A DNA stretch of 64,000 nt from Oscillospiraceae bacterium (GTDB lineage Bacteria > Bacillota > Clostridia > Oscillospirales > Acutalibacteraceae), in the NCBI GenBank assembly GCA_003514385.1, contig DOQR01000006.1:1-64000 (forward strand), in the 5' to 3' direction. Below the pieces are notes generated by a model, which was not told the DNA's origin, searched no databases, and was given only the letters and a program-made list of their open reading frames with translations. Positions within the stretch are counted from its first letter, which is position 1. Every line of letters begins with the position of its first letter. Below are positions 42,755-52,418 of this stretch, piece after piece. The translations under genes were made by a program, and so were the position numbers.

Positions 42755-43717
42755 TTATTCATTTACGCTGAGCGCTTTCTCGACCTGCTCAAGCACAAGT
42801 CTTTCCGCTTCGTCGCGGCTGCCTCTGATGCGGCAGCCCGCGGCTCTGACGTGTCCGCCGCCGCCGAGCGCCTTGCATATTGCCGAGGCGTCTATCGGCG
42901 CGTGAGTGCGGACGGAAATCTTGAATGTGCCGTCCTTTCCCTCTTTGAGGGTGATTCCCGCTTTCACGCCCTCTATCTGGCGCGAAAGCCCGGGGATGGC
43001 GTCAGTCTCGCTGTCGTCCGCGCCGCTCTTTGCGAACATATCCTGCGTTATTGTAATCACCGCGCAGCGGCCGCCGAAATACATCTTCAGCGAATCGAGC
43101 GCAAGGCGTTCGAGCTGAACATAGCTCAGGCTCTTCGTCTCGAAGAACACACGGTTTATCTCGGATATCTCCGCGCCGCACTCCATGAGCCTTGCGGCCA
43201 ATATATGCGTGCGGGCAGTCGTGTTCGAGAATTTGAAGCAGCCCGTGTCCGTTGAAATGCCGGTATAGAGGCAGTTCGCTATCGCGTGGGTTATCCCGAC
43301 TCCGAGCTCGTCGGCGAGCGGACAGAGTATCTCCGCGCACGCCGCGGCGGTGGAGTCGACGCAAAACTCCTTCGCGTATTCGGTGTTCGAGCCGTGATGA
43401 TCGATGCAAAGATCGACTCTGCCGCTGTACTTCTCCGCCGATTCGTCGGAGAGCAGCTTTATATCCGCCACATCGACTGCGGTTATGAACTTTGGTTCAA
43501 AATCGCCGAAATTCTCAAGCCCTTCCGCCATAAAGCTGTATTTCGGGGCTATTTCATCCGCACATTCGAGTCGGCAGCGTTTGCCGAGCGACTGCAGCAT
43601 ATGCATCAGCGCATAGCCGCAGCCGAGCGTGTCGCCGTCCGGATGGGCGTGGCACAGCACGAGTATATCATCGTTTTCGCGCAGCAGTTCGGCCGCGCGG
43701 GCAATGTCAATTCGCAT
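42755..43717 (-). CDS. nrnA: DHH-family oligoribonuclease/pAp phosphatase
   Basis: 320 residues. DHH domain motifs: CHAHPDGDTLGCG, ITAVDVADIKLL, DLCIDHHGSN and GISTDTGCFKFSN. The DHHA1 domain ends with ALGGGGHVRAAGCRI. NrnA degrades short RNAs and converts pAp to AMP. The ATG at 43717 has AAGGA at 8 nt; the ATG six bases upstream is too close to it. Overlaps rbfA by 11 bp; last gene of the nusA-infB operon, where nrnA commonly lies in Firmicutes. Confidence 0.93.
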   Translation of the reverse strand: MRIDIARAAELLRENDDILVLCHAHPDGDTLGCGYALMHMLQSLGKRCRLECADEIAPKYSFMAEGLENFGDFEPKFITAVDVADIKLLSDESAEKYSGRVDLCIDHHGSNTEYAKEFCVDSTAAACAEILCPLADELGVGITHAIANCLYTGISTDTGCFKFSNTTARTHILAARLMECGAEISEINRVFFETKSLSYVQLERLALDSLKMYFGGRCAVITITQDMFAKSGADDSETDAIPGLSRQIEGVKAGITLKEGKDGTFKISVRTHAPIDASAICKALGGGGHVRAAGCRIRGSRDEAERLVLEQVEKALSVNE

Positions 43718-44066
43718 CTTCATCTTCCTTCAGATCATCGAGCATACGGGCGATATTCATGCCGTGCTCTATCGAGTCGTCGGCGACAAACTTGAGCTCC
43801 GGGGTCTTGCGCAGACCTAATCTGTGCCCGACCTCGCGGCGGATATAGCCCATGGCGCTGTCAAGTCCCTTGACGGCTGTTTTGGCGTCGTCGATGCCGC
43901 TCATCGAGCTTACGAAAACCTTGGCAAACGAAGCGTCGGAGCTGACCTCAACCTTGACGACGGTGAGCAGCTTGCCCTGCACGCGCGGGTCCTTGAGCTC
44001 GCGCATGACGGCAACTATCTCTCTTTTTATATCCTCGGATATTCTGTCAATTCTGTATCCTGCCAT
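43707..44066 (-). CDS. rbfA: Ribosome-binding factor A
   Basis: 119 residues with the KH-like RbfA fold: YRIDRISEDIKREIVAVMRE, VEVSSDASFAKVFVSSM, and RLGLRKTPELKFVADDSIEH. It helps mature the 5' end of 16S rRNA on the 30S subunit. Starts 1 bp after the infB stop. Confidence 0.95.
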   Translation of the reverse strand: MAGYRIDRISEDIKREIVAVMRELKDPRVQGKLLTVVKVEVSSDASFAKVFVSSMSGIDDAKTAVKGLDSAMGYIRREVGHRLGLRKTPELKFVADDSIEHGMNIARMLDDLKEDEDAN

Positions 44067-44067
44067 A

Positions 44068-46485
44068 TCAGTCGCGATACTCCTCGATGGTGAACGCCTC
44101 GAAGATATCGCCCTCCTTAATATCGTTGAACTTTGCAAGTCCTATACCGCACTCAAAGTTCTGCGCGACCTCCTTGACATCGTCCTTGAAACGGCGCAGG
44201 GAAGAAATCTCGTCCTCGGTGATGACGACGCCGTCGCGCACCACGCGAATCTTCGAGTTCCTCGTGACCTTGCCGCTGAGGACATAGCAGCCGGCGATGT
44301 TGCCGACGGAGGAAATCTTGACTATCTGGCGGACTTCCGCTCTGCCCTGCTGAACCTCGCGGAACTTCGGAGCGAGCATGCCCTTGATAGCCGCCTGAAT
44401 CTCGTCGATGCAGTCATAGATTATTCTATAGCAGCGGATGTCAACTCCGTCGCGCTCGGCGTTCTGCGCCGCAACCGGGTCGGGTCTGACATTGAAGCCG
44501 ACGATTATCGCGTTCGATGCGTTTGCAAGCATGACATCGGACTCGTTGATTGCGCCGACGCCGCCGTGGATGATTTTAACCCTGACTTCCTCGTTCGAGA
44601 GCTTTTCAAGGCTCTGCTTAACAGCCTCGACCGAGCCCTGGACATCCGCTTTGACGATGATGTTGAGTTCCTTGAGCTCGCCCTCCTTGAGGGATGAGAA
44701 GAGGTTCTCAAGAGTGACTTTTTCAAAGGACTTGAACTGTTCCTCTTTCTGCTTCTGCTTTCTCTGCTCAACAAGCTCTCTTGCAAGGCGCTCGTCGCTG
44801 ACTGCGTCGAATGCGTCGCCCGCCTGCGGAGCCTCAGCAAGGCCCATTATCTCAACGGGGACGGACGGACCCGCCTCATTGACCTTTCTGCCCTTGTCGT
44901 CAACCATGACTCTGACGCGTCCGACGGACGTGCCGGCAACGATAATATCGCCGGAATGGAGCGTACCGTTCTGAACAAGGAGGGTAGCTATGGGACCTCT
45001 GTTCTTGTCGAGGCGAGCCTCTATAACTATACCCTTTGCCGCACGGTTCGGGTTTGCCTTGAGCTCCTTCATCTCGGCAACAAGAAGTATTGCCTCGAGA
45101 AGCTTATCTATATTCATCTTTGTAACAGCCGAAACGGGCACGCATATCGTGTCGCCGCCCCACTCCTCGGGGATGAGGTCATATTCGGTCAGCTGCTGCA
45201 TGATGCGGTCGGTGGTCACGCCGGGTTTATCCATCTTGTTTATAGCAACGATTATGTCAACTCCGGCTGCCTTTGCGTGGTTAATAGCCTCGATGGTCTG
45301 CGGCATGATTCCGTCATCCGCCGCAACAACGAGAACTGCGATATCCGTAGCCTGCGCGCCGCGCGCTCTCATCGAGGTGAACGCCGCATGGCCGGGAGTA
45401 TCGAGGAAAGTTATCTTCTGGCCGTTGAGGTCAACTCTGTATGCGCCAATGTGCTGGGTGATGCCGCCCGCCTCTGTTGCGGTGACATCGGTGTGGCGTA
45501 TAGCATCGAGAAGCGAAGTCTTGCCGTGGTCAACGTGACCCATGACAACGACGACCGGGTCTCTCGGAGAAAGATCCTCTGCGGAGTCATCGGAATCGTC
45601 GATTATTCTGTCCTCTATAGTAACAACGACTTCCTTTTCAGCCTTTGCGCCGAGCTCAGTCGCGACTATCGCGGCGGTATCGTAATCGATAACCTGGTTG
45701 ACGGTAGCCATAACGCCGAGGGAGAACAGCTTCTTGACGACTTCAGCCGCAGTCATTTTGAGCATGGCGGCGAGGTCGGAGACGACTATCTCATCGGGTA
45801 TTTTTACGACTATCTGCGGCTTCTTCGCGCGTTCTGCCGCTATACGGGCAAGGCGCTGAGCCTCGGTCTCGCGGCGCGAGGAACGCATGCCCTGCTTGCG
45901 GTACTGCGTGGAGCGCTGCTTGAGCTTCTGCTTGTGAACCGACTTGTCGCTCTGCATGCCGTTGTTGGCAGGGGCTATATTCTCATAGCGCTCGTTGTAC
46001 TTGTCGAGCTCGACATTGCCGGCTCTCGTGTCAACGGTTCTGCGCTCGCCCTTTGTGCGCGACTGCATCGGCTTGTTATCATTCTTCTTTTTGGGTCTGT
46101 CCTCTGCCGGCTTCGCCGCCTGCTCCTGCGCCTTTGCGGCGGATTTCTCGGTCTTGGCGGCGGGCTTGGCATCCTTTGCGAGAGCAGACTTCTGTGCGGG
46201 CTTCGCCGCAGCTTCTTTCTGCTCGCTCTTCTGCTCGGCTACCGGAGCCTCCTTCTTTGCGGGGGCTTCTTTCTTACTCTTGAGAGCAAAATATTCATCG
46301 AAGCTGTCGACCGCATTCTCCTTGGTCACGGTGTCGAATAGCAGATCAAGCTCGTCGGATTCAAGAGCCGTCATCGAGGATTTTTTCGCGCCGCCGAAGT
46401 TCTTTTCGATGAGCTCGGTGACGTAATTTGTCTTGACGTCCAGATCCTTTGCAACGTCACGGACGCGATATTTGGCATTTATCAT
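44068..46485 (-). CDS. infB: Translation initiation factor IF-2
   Basis: 805 residues. A short N-terminal IF2N domain ([20 protein letters not shown]) and a Lys/Ala/Glu-rich linker (about 75-200) lead into a second IF2N domain ([20 protein letters not shown]). The GTPase domain has G1 [17 protein letters not shown] and NKMDKP. C-terminal C1 and C2 domains end near residue 800. It delivers initiator tRNA to the 30S P-site. Overlaps ylxQ by 4 bp; GGGGAGG upstream. Confidence 0.97.
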   Translation of the reverse strand: MINAKYRVRDVAKDLDVKTNYVTELIEKNFGGAKKSSMTALESDELDLLFDTVTKENAVDSFDEYFALKSKKEAPAKKEAPVAEQKSEQKEAAAKPAQKSALAKDAKPAAKTEKSAAKAQEQAAKPAEDRPKKKNDNKPMQSRTKGERRTVDTRAGNVELDKYNERYENIAPANNGMQSDKSVHKQKLKQRSTQYRKQGMRSSRRETEAQRLARIAAERAKKPQIVVKIPDEIVVSDLAAMLKMTAAEVVKKLFSLGVMATVNQVIDYDTAAIVATELGAKAEKEVVVTIEDRIIDDSDDSAEDLSPRDPVVVVMGHVDHGKTSLLDAIRHTDVTATEAGGITQHIGAYRVDLNGQKITFLDTPGHAAFTSMRARGAQATDIAVLVVAADDGIMPQTIEAINHAKAAGVDIIVAINKMDKPGVTTDRIMQQLTEYDLIPEEWGGDTICVPVSAVTKMNIDKLLEAILLVAEMKELKANPNRAAKGIVIEARLDKNRGPIATLLVQNGTLHSGDIIVAGTSVGRVRVMVDDKGRKVNEAGPSVPVEIMGLAEAPQAGDAFDAVSDERLARELVEQRKQKQKEEQFKSFEKVTLENLFSSLKEGELKELNIIVKADVQGSVEAVKQSLEKLSNEEVRVKIIHGGVGAINESDVMLANASNAIIVGFNVRPDPVAAQNAERDGVDIRCYRIIYDCIDEIQAAIKGMLAPKFREVQQGRAEVRQIVKISSVGNIAGCYVLSGKVTRNSKIRVVRDGVVITEDEISSLRRFKDDVKEVAQNFECGIGLAKFNDIKEGDIFEAFTIEEYRD

Positions 46486-46814
46486 ACATTATCCTCCCCA
46501 TAGGCGATGTTAAGTATTGTTTGTATGCGGGACGCGAGTCCCCGGTCGTCGACCGTAAGCACGGCGGAGCGCAGCGAAGTTGCATGCCCTATCTCCTGCA
46601 TGGTGTATCCGGTCTTTATAAGCGGAACTGAGCGTCCCTCGCTGCTGCACGCGCGTTCAAACTCTTCGCAGAGCCGCTCTGACGCATCGGACGAGAGCAG
46701 GCACAATCTTGCGTGGCCGTGCTTTATCGCCGTCTGCGCTGCGTCGTGTCCGCAGCTGAGCTTTCCCGCTCTGCGGCAGATGCCGAGCATGGAAAGAGCC
46801 TTGTCATTCTCCAC
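46482..46814 (-). CDS. L7Ae-family ribosomal protein YlxQ
   Basis: 110 residues, L7Ae/L30e fold: [40 protein letters not shown]. Such proteins bind K-turn RNA. GTG start with GGAGA upstream, overlapping rnpM by 11 bp. Normal member of the nusA-infB operon. Confidence 0.92.
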   Translation of the reverse strand: MENDKALSMLGICRRAGKLSCGHDAAQTAIKHGHARLCLLSSDASERLCEEFERACSSEGRSVPLIKTGYTMQEIGHATSLRSAVLTVDDRGLASRIQTILNIAYGEDNV

Positions 46815-47085
46815 TTTCGTCCATCTCCTTTTCCATCAGGTCGTAGACCTCCTGAGGAATCTCGCAGTTGAACTCGCGCTCAAAGCGGTGGGACTTTATC
46901 GCCTTTTTAAGGCAGTCTGCGCTGCGGCAGACATAAGCGCCCCTGCCGGGCTTTCTCCCCGTAAGGTCGAGCGAAACTTCGCCCTCCGGGCTGCGAACCA
47001 CTCTGACGAGCTCTTTTTTCGGCTTCATCTCGTTGCAGCCGTTGCATCTGCGCAGCGGTATCTTCTTCTGCTTCACACCGCTCAC
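46804..47085 (-). CDS. rnpM: RNase P modulator RnpM (YlxR)
   Basis: 93 residues, DUF448/YlxR: PLRRCNGCNEMKPKKELVRV and GRKPGRGAYVCRSADCLKKA. The protein binds RNase P RNA and modulates its activity in B. subtilis. GTG start; the Shine-Dalgarno allows either this GTG or one three codons later. Confidence 0.92.
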   Translation of the reverse strand: MSGVKQKKIPLRRCNGCNEMKPKKELVRVVRSPEGEVSLDLTGRKPGRGAYVCRSADCLKKAIKSHRFEREFNCEIPQEVYDLMEKEMDESGE

Positions 47086-47109
47086 CTGCCTTTCAAAAGT
47101 AATAAGTCG

Positions 47110-48210
47110 TTATATATCGAAGTTTATTGTCGGCTCTTCAATGCCGCTCTCGGGCTTTATGTCAATCTTCCAGCCGGTGAGCTTGGCGGCAAGGCGGGCA
47201 TTCTGACCCTTGTTGCCGATAGCGAGGGAGAGCTGGCTGTCCGGCACTCTGACGCGGCAGACCTTCTCCTCGCCCTCTTCGACCGTGACGTCAACGACAT
47301 CGGCGGGAGCGAGTGCTGCTGCGATAAACTCCTCTGGCACATCGCTGTATTTGACTATATCTATTTTCTCGCCGCCGAGCAGGTCAACTATCTTGCCGAC
47401 ACGCGCGCCGCGCGGACCGATGCATGCGCCGACGGGATCGACATCCGGGTCTGCGCTGTAAACTGCCATCTTCGTTCTGGAGCCTGCCTCTCTGGCGACC
47501 GCCTTTATCTCAACGGTGCCGTCGAATATCTCGGGAACTTCCTCTTCAAACAGTCTTCTGACAAGACCGGGATGAGTTCTCGAAATAGTTGCGCGGGTGT
47601 TCTTATCTGTGCTGCGAACGCCGGCGACATAGACTTTGATAATATCATTGGGCTGAAGCACCTCGTCGGGGAGCTGCTCGCTCTTGTAGAGCACGGCTTC
47701 GGTCTTGCCGAGGCTGACGACCGCATCGCCCGACTCGGGGATAACGCGCTGGACGGTGACGGTGATAATCTCCTGATTGTGGCTCTCAAGCTCGCTGCGA
47801 AGCTGACCCTGCTCTGCCTCGCGGATAGCCTGGCGAAGCATATGTTTGCCCTTTTCGGCGGTTATTCTGCTGACCTTTGCGGTCTCGACGGGAATCTCAA
47901 CAATATCGCCGGGCATTGCGCCTTTCTTATACTGCTGAGCCTGCTCGACGAGCAGATCGGTGTCGGGATCGGATATCTCGGACACAACGGTCTTGCGCAG
48001 GTAAACGCGGAACTCGCCCTTGTCGGCGTCGACATCGCAGAAGACGATGTCCTTGTTGTTATATTCCTTTTTCAGCGCGCCGATGAGGACATTCTGGATG
48101 CTCTCGCACATCGCGTCAACGGTGACGCCGGTGTCCTTGCTGAGCAGCTTCACGGCTTCGAAGAACTCCTTGTTCTTCTTGCTTTCCTCGTTTCTTTCTT
48201 TTTTATTCAT
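47110..48210 (-). CDS. nusA: Transcription termination/antitermination protein NusA
   Basis: 366 residues. N-terminal RNA polymerase-binding domain, S1 domain (GDAVVSLGKTEAVLYKSEQL) and two KH domains (CIGPRGARVGKIVDLLGGEK; LAIGNKGQNARLAAKLTGWK). No acidic C-terminal repeats, as normal for Firmicutes. The ATG at 48210 has AAGGA at 12 nt; the upstream TTG would leave no spacing. Confidence 0.96.
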   Translation of the reverse strand: MNKKERNEESKKNKEFFEAVKLLSKDTGVTVDAMCESIQNVLIGALKKEYNNKDIVFCDVDADKGEFRVYLRKTVVSEISDPDTDLLVEQAQQYKKGAMPGDIVEIPVETAKVSRITAEKGKHMLRQAIREAEQGQLRSELESHNQEIITVTVQRVIPESGDAVVSLGKTEAVLYKSEQLPDEVLQPNDIIKVYVAGVRSTDKNTRATISRTHPGLVRRLFEEEVPEIFDGTVEIKAVAREAGSRTKMAVYSADPDVDPVGACIGPRGARVGKIVDLLGGEKIDIVKYSDVPEEFIAAALAPADVVDVTVEEGEEKVCRVRVPDSQLSLAIGNKGQNARLAAKLTGWKIDIKPESGIEEPTINFDI

Positions 48211-48716
48211 TTTCCAAATCAATCCTTTTAAGTGAATTTTTTATTTCAAACGGCGCACGGCGCGCCGGGGATAGCGCTTTCAGGCGCAGAATCATTTAAT
48301 AGATGCGCCAATCGGCATGCATCTTTAACCCCTCAGTCTCGGCTCCCCTGCGGGGAAGCCAAAATTGGGCGATGATGTAAGTCATATATGGCCGAACGGG
48401 CACGGTTCTCACAATGCAGCTATGCGCGATTTTATTCGTCATCAAATTTAATCAGGGTAGATGACGAAAGAATTTTGTGTGAGACAAGGCGCACGGTTCC
48501 GGTTCGCGGGCGGATGATATCCGCCCCTACAGCGTGACTGAATTCACAGGTTCGTGCAACGCAGTATCGCGCAAAATTACTCGTCATAAAATCCGTTCGA
48601 GGTAGATAACGAAAGAAAATTGTGCAGAGCAAGGCGTGAGGTTCTGCACGCGAGGGAGCGCACTTTGTGTGCGTAACCGAACGGGCACGGTTCTCACAAC
48701 GCAGCTATGCGCGATT
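48211..48716. repeat. Gap between nusA and rimP with tandem imperfect repeats
   Basis: About 500 bp with no gene inside the nusA operon. A unit including CGCGATTTTACTCGTCAT recurs three times, with TCGTCAT at 48436, 48582 and 48721. The third copy is the last codons and stop of rimP itself. The first two follow with about 70-85% similarity, at 146 and 139 bp spacing. The palindrome GGGCGGATGATATCCGCCC (48507-48525) and AACCCCTCAGTCTCGGCT (48327-48344, also at 36551) lie between. Transcription must cross this region to reach nusA. Confidence 0.75.
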
Positions 48717-49208
48717 TTACTCGTCATCGGAAGCATAGAAGTCGTCGAGCTTTACCGAACTGACTTCCTTCTTTTCAAAGCATATTCCGCTGCCATCTTC
48801 GCGGGTGACGGTTATCATGCCATTGTCGTAGCTTTCGAGGGTGCCTTTGAAATCGCGCTCGCCGTCGCGGGGACGGATGAGGCGAACCATAACGGGCGAG
48901 CCGATATATTTTTTGAAATGCTCGTCGCGGGTGAGCTGGCGCTCGACTCCGGGGGACGAGACCTCGAGATAATAGCTCTGCTCTATCGGGTCGGCTTCGT
49001 CGAGAGGGCCGTCAACGGCGCGGCTGAAATTCTCGCAGTCGGTTATACCGACGCCGCCCTCCTTGTCTATATATATTCTGAGATACCAGGAAACTCCCTC
49101 TTTCTGGAATCGGATATCCCAGATTGAAAGCCCCAGCTGTTCAGCGACGGGAGCAGCTATCTCCCACACGGCGGCTACGGTGTTGCCGCCCTTGCCTTTG
49201 CCTGCCAC
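48717..49208 (-). CDS. rimP: Ribosome maturation factor RimP
   Basis: 163 residues: VWEIAAPVAEQLGLSIWDIR, LRIYIDKEGGVGITDCENFS, and YYLEVSSPGVERQLTRDEHF. It assists 30S assembly. GTG at 49208 has AAGGAG at 8 nt spacing; the GTG at 49214 is too close to it. The final codons (ASDDE) lie in sequence repeated downstream. Confidence 0.94.
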   Translation of the reverse strand: MAGKGKGGNTVAAVWEIAAPVAEQLGLSIWDIRFQKEGVSWYLRIYIDKEGGVGITDCENFSRAVDGPLDEADPIEQSYYLEVSSPGVERQLTRDEHFKKYIGSPVMVRLIRPRDGERDFKGTLESYDNGMITVTREDGSGICFEKKEVSSVKLDDFYASDDE

Positions 49209-49246
49209 AGACACATCTCCTTTTTCAAAAAGTCCCTAACATAAAG

Positions 49247-49327
49247 GAAAGAGCGGGTCACCCCACTCTTTCGTCAAGTTTACATTCCTACAATAAATAT
49301 TCTAACACATAAGCCCAATAATATCAA
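49247..49327 (-). promoter_or_regulatory. Promoter and leader hairpin of the rimP-nusA-infB operon
   Basis: Minus strand TTGATA (49327-49322), 17-bp spacer, TAGAAT (49304-49299). In the leader an 11-bp hairpin (GAAAGAGTGGG.../CCCGCTCTTTC, 49247-49272) precedes the start by about 40 bp. No T-run, so not a plain terminator. Confidence 0.7.
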
Positions 49328-49365
49328 GGCTTTTTTCAAATATTTACGCTTTGCATAAACGCGGA

Positions 49366-50697
49366 TCAATATTTGACAAGGTATCTGTCGATCTCCCACT
49401 GAGAGACTCTTGCGCGGTAGCTTCTCCACTCCTCGCGCTTGGCTTCAAGATATTTGTTGAAAACATGGTCGCCGAGCACCTCTCTCATGAACGGGCTTGC
49501 GGCGAAGAGCTTTGTCGCCTCTTCGAGGGACTTGGGCAGGGAGTGTATTCCCGCCGCGGCACGCTCGTCCGCAGTCATGTCATAGACATTGGCATCGGTA
49601 GGTGCGGGAACAGGCAGGTCGCGCTCGATGCCGTCAAGACCGGCGGCGAGGCAGGAAGCCATCTCAAGATAGGGGTTGCACGCCGGGTCGGGGCTGCGTA
49701 TCTCAATACGGGTGCCGAAGCCGCGTGCCGAAGGAATTCTTATAAGCGGGCTGCGGTTCTGAGCCGACCAGGCGACATATACGGGAGCCTCATAGCCGGG
49801 CACGAGGCGTTTATACGAATTGACAAGGGGATTGAGCACGAGGGTCATCGGACGGATATGCTCGAGCACGCCGGCGATGAAGCTGTATGCGGTCTTGCTG
49901 AGATTGAGGCTGTCGCTCTCGTCGCAGAAAGCATTTTCGCCTGCCTTGAACAGCGAGATGTTCGTATGCATGCCCGAGCCGCTGATGCCGTAAATGGGTT
50001 TGGGCATGAAAGTCGCATGAAGTCCGTGCGACTGGGCGATGCTCTTGACGACATACTTGAAAGTCATGACATTGTCCGCGGCGGTCAGAACCTCGTCGTA
50101 TTTGAAATCTATCTCATGCTGAGCCTCGGCGACCTCATGGTGGGACGCTTCGATCTCAAAGCCCATCTCCTCGAGTGCGAGGCAGATGTCACGGCGGCAG
50201 TTCTCGCCGCGGTCAACGGGGCCGAGGTCGAAATAGCCGCCCTGGTCGTGGGTCTGGGTAGTGGGCTTGCCGTTTTCGTCGATATGGAACAGGAAGAATT
50301 CGCACTCCGGACCGACGTTGCACGAATAGCCCATGTCCGCCGCTTTCTTTATCGCGCGGCGCAGGACATAGCGCGGGTCGCCCTCAAAGGGAGTGCCGTC
50401 TGAGCAATAGACGTCACATATAAGGCGCGCGACCTTGTGATCCTCGGAGGTGCGCCACGGGAAGATAACAAAGGTATCGAGATCGGGATGCAGATACATG
50501 TCCGATTCCTCTATACGCACGAAGCCCTCAATCGAAGAGCCGTCAAACATGCACTTGTTGTTGAGTGCTTTTTCGAGCTGGCTGCGGGTTATCGCGACAT
50601 TCTTGAGCGAGCCGAGAATATCGGTAAACTGCAGGCGGATAAAGCTGACATTTTCTTCGTCCGCTATCCTCAATATATCTTCCTTTGTGTATTTCAT
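49366..50697 (-). CDS. glnA: Glutamine synthetase type I
   Basis: 443 residues, the short GSI-alpha form of Firmicutes. N-terminal beta-grasp ([20 protein letters not shown]) with [10 protein letters not shown], the GPECEFFLF metal-binding Glu, [13 protein letters not shown], the [20 protein letters not shown] loop and [12 protein letters not shown]. It makes glutamine from glutamate, ammonia and ATP. ATG at 50697 with AAGGCGG. Shares its promoter region with the divergent amidohydrolase gene. Confidence 0.96.
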   Translation of the reverse strand: MKYTKEDILRIADEENVSFIRLQFTDILGSLKNVAITRSQLEKALNNKCMFDGSSIEGFVRIEESDMYLHPDLDTFVIFPWRTSEDHKVARLICDVYCSDGTPFEGDPRYVLRRAIKKAADMGYSCNVGPECEFFLFHIDENGKPTTQTHDQGGYFDLGPVDRGENCRRDICLALEEMGFEIEASHHEVAEAQHEIDFKYDEVLTAADNVMTFKYVVKSIAQSHGLHATFMPKPIYGISGSGMHTNISLFKAGENAFCDESDSLNLSKTAYSFIAGVLEHIRPMTLVLNPLVNSYKRLVPGYEAPVYVAWSAQNRSPLIRIPSARGFGTRIEIRSPDPACNPYLEMASCLAAGLDGIERDLPVPAPTDANVYDMTADERAAAGIHSLPKSLEEATKLFAASPFMREVLGDHVFNKYLEAKREEWRSYRARVSQWEIDRYLVKY

Positions 50698-50752
50698 AAG
50701 CGACCGCCTTTCGGGCATTTTAATGTTGCGGCAGGTACCGCAGCTGATTTTC

Positions 50753-50801
50753 ATTATATCAGCTTTTTTACTATTGTCAAGGCGCGCCGGAGTGCTATAA
50801 T
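50753..50801. promoter_or_regulatory. Back-to-back promoters for glnA and the amidohydrolase
   Basis: Minus strand (glnA): TTGACA 50780-50775, 16-bp spacer, TATAAT 50758-50753. Plus strand: TTGTCA 50774-50779, 16-bp spacer, TATAAT 50796-50801 with TGC ahead (extended -10). The two -35 boxes cover the same six base pairs, so polymerase can hold only one promoter at a time. Confidence 0.85.
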
Positions 50802-50832
50802 ATAATGTAAAGCCAGCAAGGAGGCTTCAGCT

Positions 50833-51627
50833 ATGATTATAGATATGCACACCCACTGTTTCCCCGACCCGCTCGCGAAAAAGGCTATGCCGATGCTCGC
50901 CATGCGCTCGGGCAACCCCTATCCGGCATTCGACGGCACGGCGTCGGGGCTCAGAGAGAGCGTCATTTCCGGCGGCGCCGACAGGGCGGCGGTGCTCAAT
51001 ATTGCGACAAACGCACATCAGCAGACGAAGGTCAACGACTTCGCCATCTCGCTGCTCGGCGACGATGTTCTAATCCCATTCGGCAGCGTCCATTTCGAGA
51101 GCCCGGACGCGCTGAACGAGCTCGACAGACTGCATGACGCGGGCATAAAGGGAATCAAGCTGCACCCCGACTATCAGGGCTTCTTCGCGGACGACGAGAG
51201 GATGTTCCCGATATATGAAAAGATAGGCTCGCTCGGCATGATAACGGTATTTCACGCCGGAGTCGATATCGGAGTCCCCGACCCCGTTCACTGTACCCCG
51301 CATATGCTCAAAAAGATACTTCCGCGATTCGGCGGCGCGCCTGTCATAGCCGCGCACATGGGCGGATTCCTGCTCTGGCGTGAGGCGGCGGAGCTGCTCG
51401 GCGGAACGGGAATATATATCGACACCGCGTTTTCGTCCGGTTCGGTGCCGCCGCCGTGGGCAAAGGAGAGCATTGCGGCGTTCGGCGCAGATCATGTCCT
51501 CTTCGGCTCGGACAATCCCTGGAGCGCGACCGGGCGCGAGCTCGCCTTCGTCCGCTCGCTCGGTTTGTCAGAAGAAGAAACCGAGCTCATCCTCGGCAAG
51601 AACGCCGAAAGACTGCTCGGTCTTTGA
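50833..51627 (+). CDS. Amidohydrolase (metal-dependent TIM barrel)
   Basis: 264 residues, amidohydrolase-2 type. Metal motifs DMHTHCFPDP at the N-terminus, GIKLHPDYQGF, HAG (VFHAGVDIGVPDP), AAHMGG and FGSDNPWS. It hydrolyses or decarboxylates a small substrate in the cytosol; specificity unknown. AAGGAGG 8 nt before ATG. Converges with the HAD gene with a 1-bp gap and no terminator. Confidence 0.88.
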   Translation: MIIDMHTHCFPDPLAKKAMPMLAMRSGNPYPAFDGTASGLRESVISGGADRAAVLNIATNAHQQTKVNDFAISLLGDDVLIPFGSVHFESPDALNELDRLHDAGIKGIKLHPDYQGFFADDERMFPIYEKIGSLGMITVFHAGVDIGVPDPVHCTPHMLKKILPRFGGAPVIAAHMGGFLLWREAAELLGGTGIYIDTAFSSGSVPPPWAKESIAAFGADHVLFGSDNPWSATGRELAFVRSLGLSEEETELILGKNAERLLGL

Positions 51628-51628
51628 A

Positions 51629-52279
51629 TCATTTTAATATTATATCTTTCACATCGGCAAGAGTATCGACTATCCAGTCGGCTCCTGCCGTTTTGAATTC
51701 ATTCTCGTCACCGTAGCCGCCCTCGAGCACGCCGATGCATTTGAGTCCGACGCCGTGCGCGCCGTCGATATCAAAGCTCCTGTCCCCGACCATAACGGCA
51801 TCCGTGAGATTCTCCACTCCGAGTCCATTGACAGCGCGATTGATTATAACAGTTTTGTCCGCGTGCGGCTCGCCGAACGTTGCGCCGGAGACGAAGTCGA
51901 ACAGGTCGGATATCCCGAAATGCTCGAGTATACGATTTATAAAAAGCTCCGGCTTTGAAGAGCCGACAGCCGTTTTCACTCCCGCCGCTTTCAATTCGCG
52001 CAGGGTCGAAAGCGTGCTCGGGAAGAATTCGAGTTCATATATACCTTTTGTCGAATAGTATTCGCGGTATTTTTCGACCGCCTCGTGACAGCGTTCGCTG
52101 TCGAGTCCGCACTTGACGGAAAAGCTCGTCTCGAGCGGAGGACCTATAAAATATTTCAGCGTCTCGCTGTCAAGCTCCGGCTCGCCCATGCTGCGCAGGG
52201 CATACTGCACGGAGGCAAACACGCCCGCGCCTGTATCGGCAAGCGTGCCGTCAAAATCAAAAATTGCATAACGGAACAT
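51629..52279 (-). CDS. HAD-superfamily phosphatase, Gph-like
   Basis: 216 residues. HAD motif I FDFDGTLADTG, motif II VGSSKPE, motif III Lys (HADKTVII) and motif IV MVGDRSFDIDGA. The helical cap (about 15-80) is that of phosphoglycolate/pyrophosphate phosphatases. Substrate not determined. AGAGG before ATG. Confidence 0.9.
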   Translation of the reverse strand: MFRYAIFDFDGTLADTGAGVFASVQYALRSMGEPELDSETLKYFIGPPLETSFSVKCGLDSERCHEAVEKYREYYSTKGIYELEFFPSTLSTLRELKAAGVKTAVGSSKPELFINRILEHFGISDLFDFVSGATFGEPHADKTVIINRAVNGLGVENLTDAVMVGDRSFDIDGAHGVGLKCIGVLEGGYGDENEFKTAGADWIVDTLADVKDIILK

Positions 52280-52330
52280 GGTTCTACCTCTTTCGGTTTG
52301 ATAGAGCTATGATAACATAAAACATTTTGA

Positions 52331-52359
52331 TTTACAACCGAGTTGGCGTGTGATATAAT
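52331..52359 (+). promoter_or_regulatory. Promoter of the aminotransferase-trpS operon
   Basis: TTTACA, 17-bp spacer, TATAAT with TGA ahead (extended -10); about 60 bp before the start. Confidence 0.7.
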
Positions 52360-52418
52360 TTTAAGTTATAAAGGTTATATATACTTATAATCCGTCTCCG
52401 GAAAGGAAGTAGAAAAAT

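Noticed and set aside
44956..46341. 461-codon plus-strand frame opposite infB
   Set aside because: Antisense to a certain infB gene; no motif, no ribosome binding site.
46507..48231. 574-codon plus-strand frame opposite nusA/ylxQ
   Set aside because: Spans three known minus-strand genes; a codon-bias shadow.
48236..48716. Small gene in the rimP-nusA gap
   Set aside because: No frame with a start and ribosome site longer than a few dozen codons; the region is explained by repeats.
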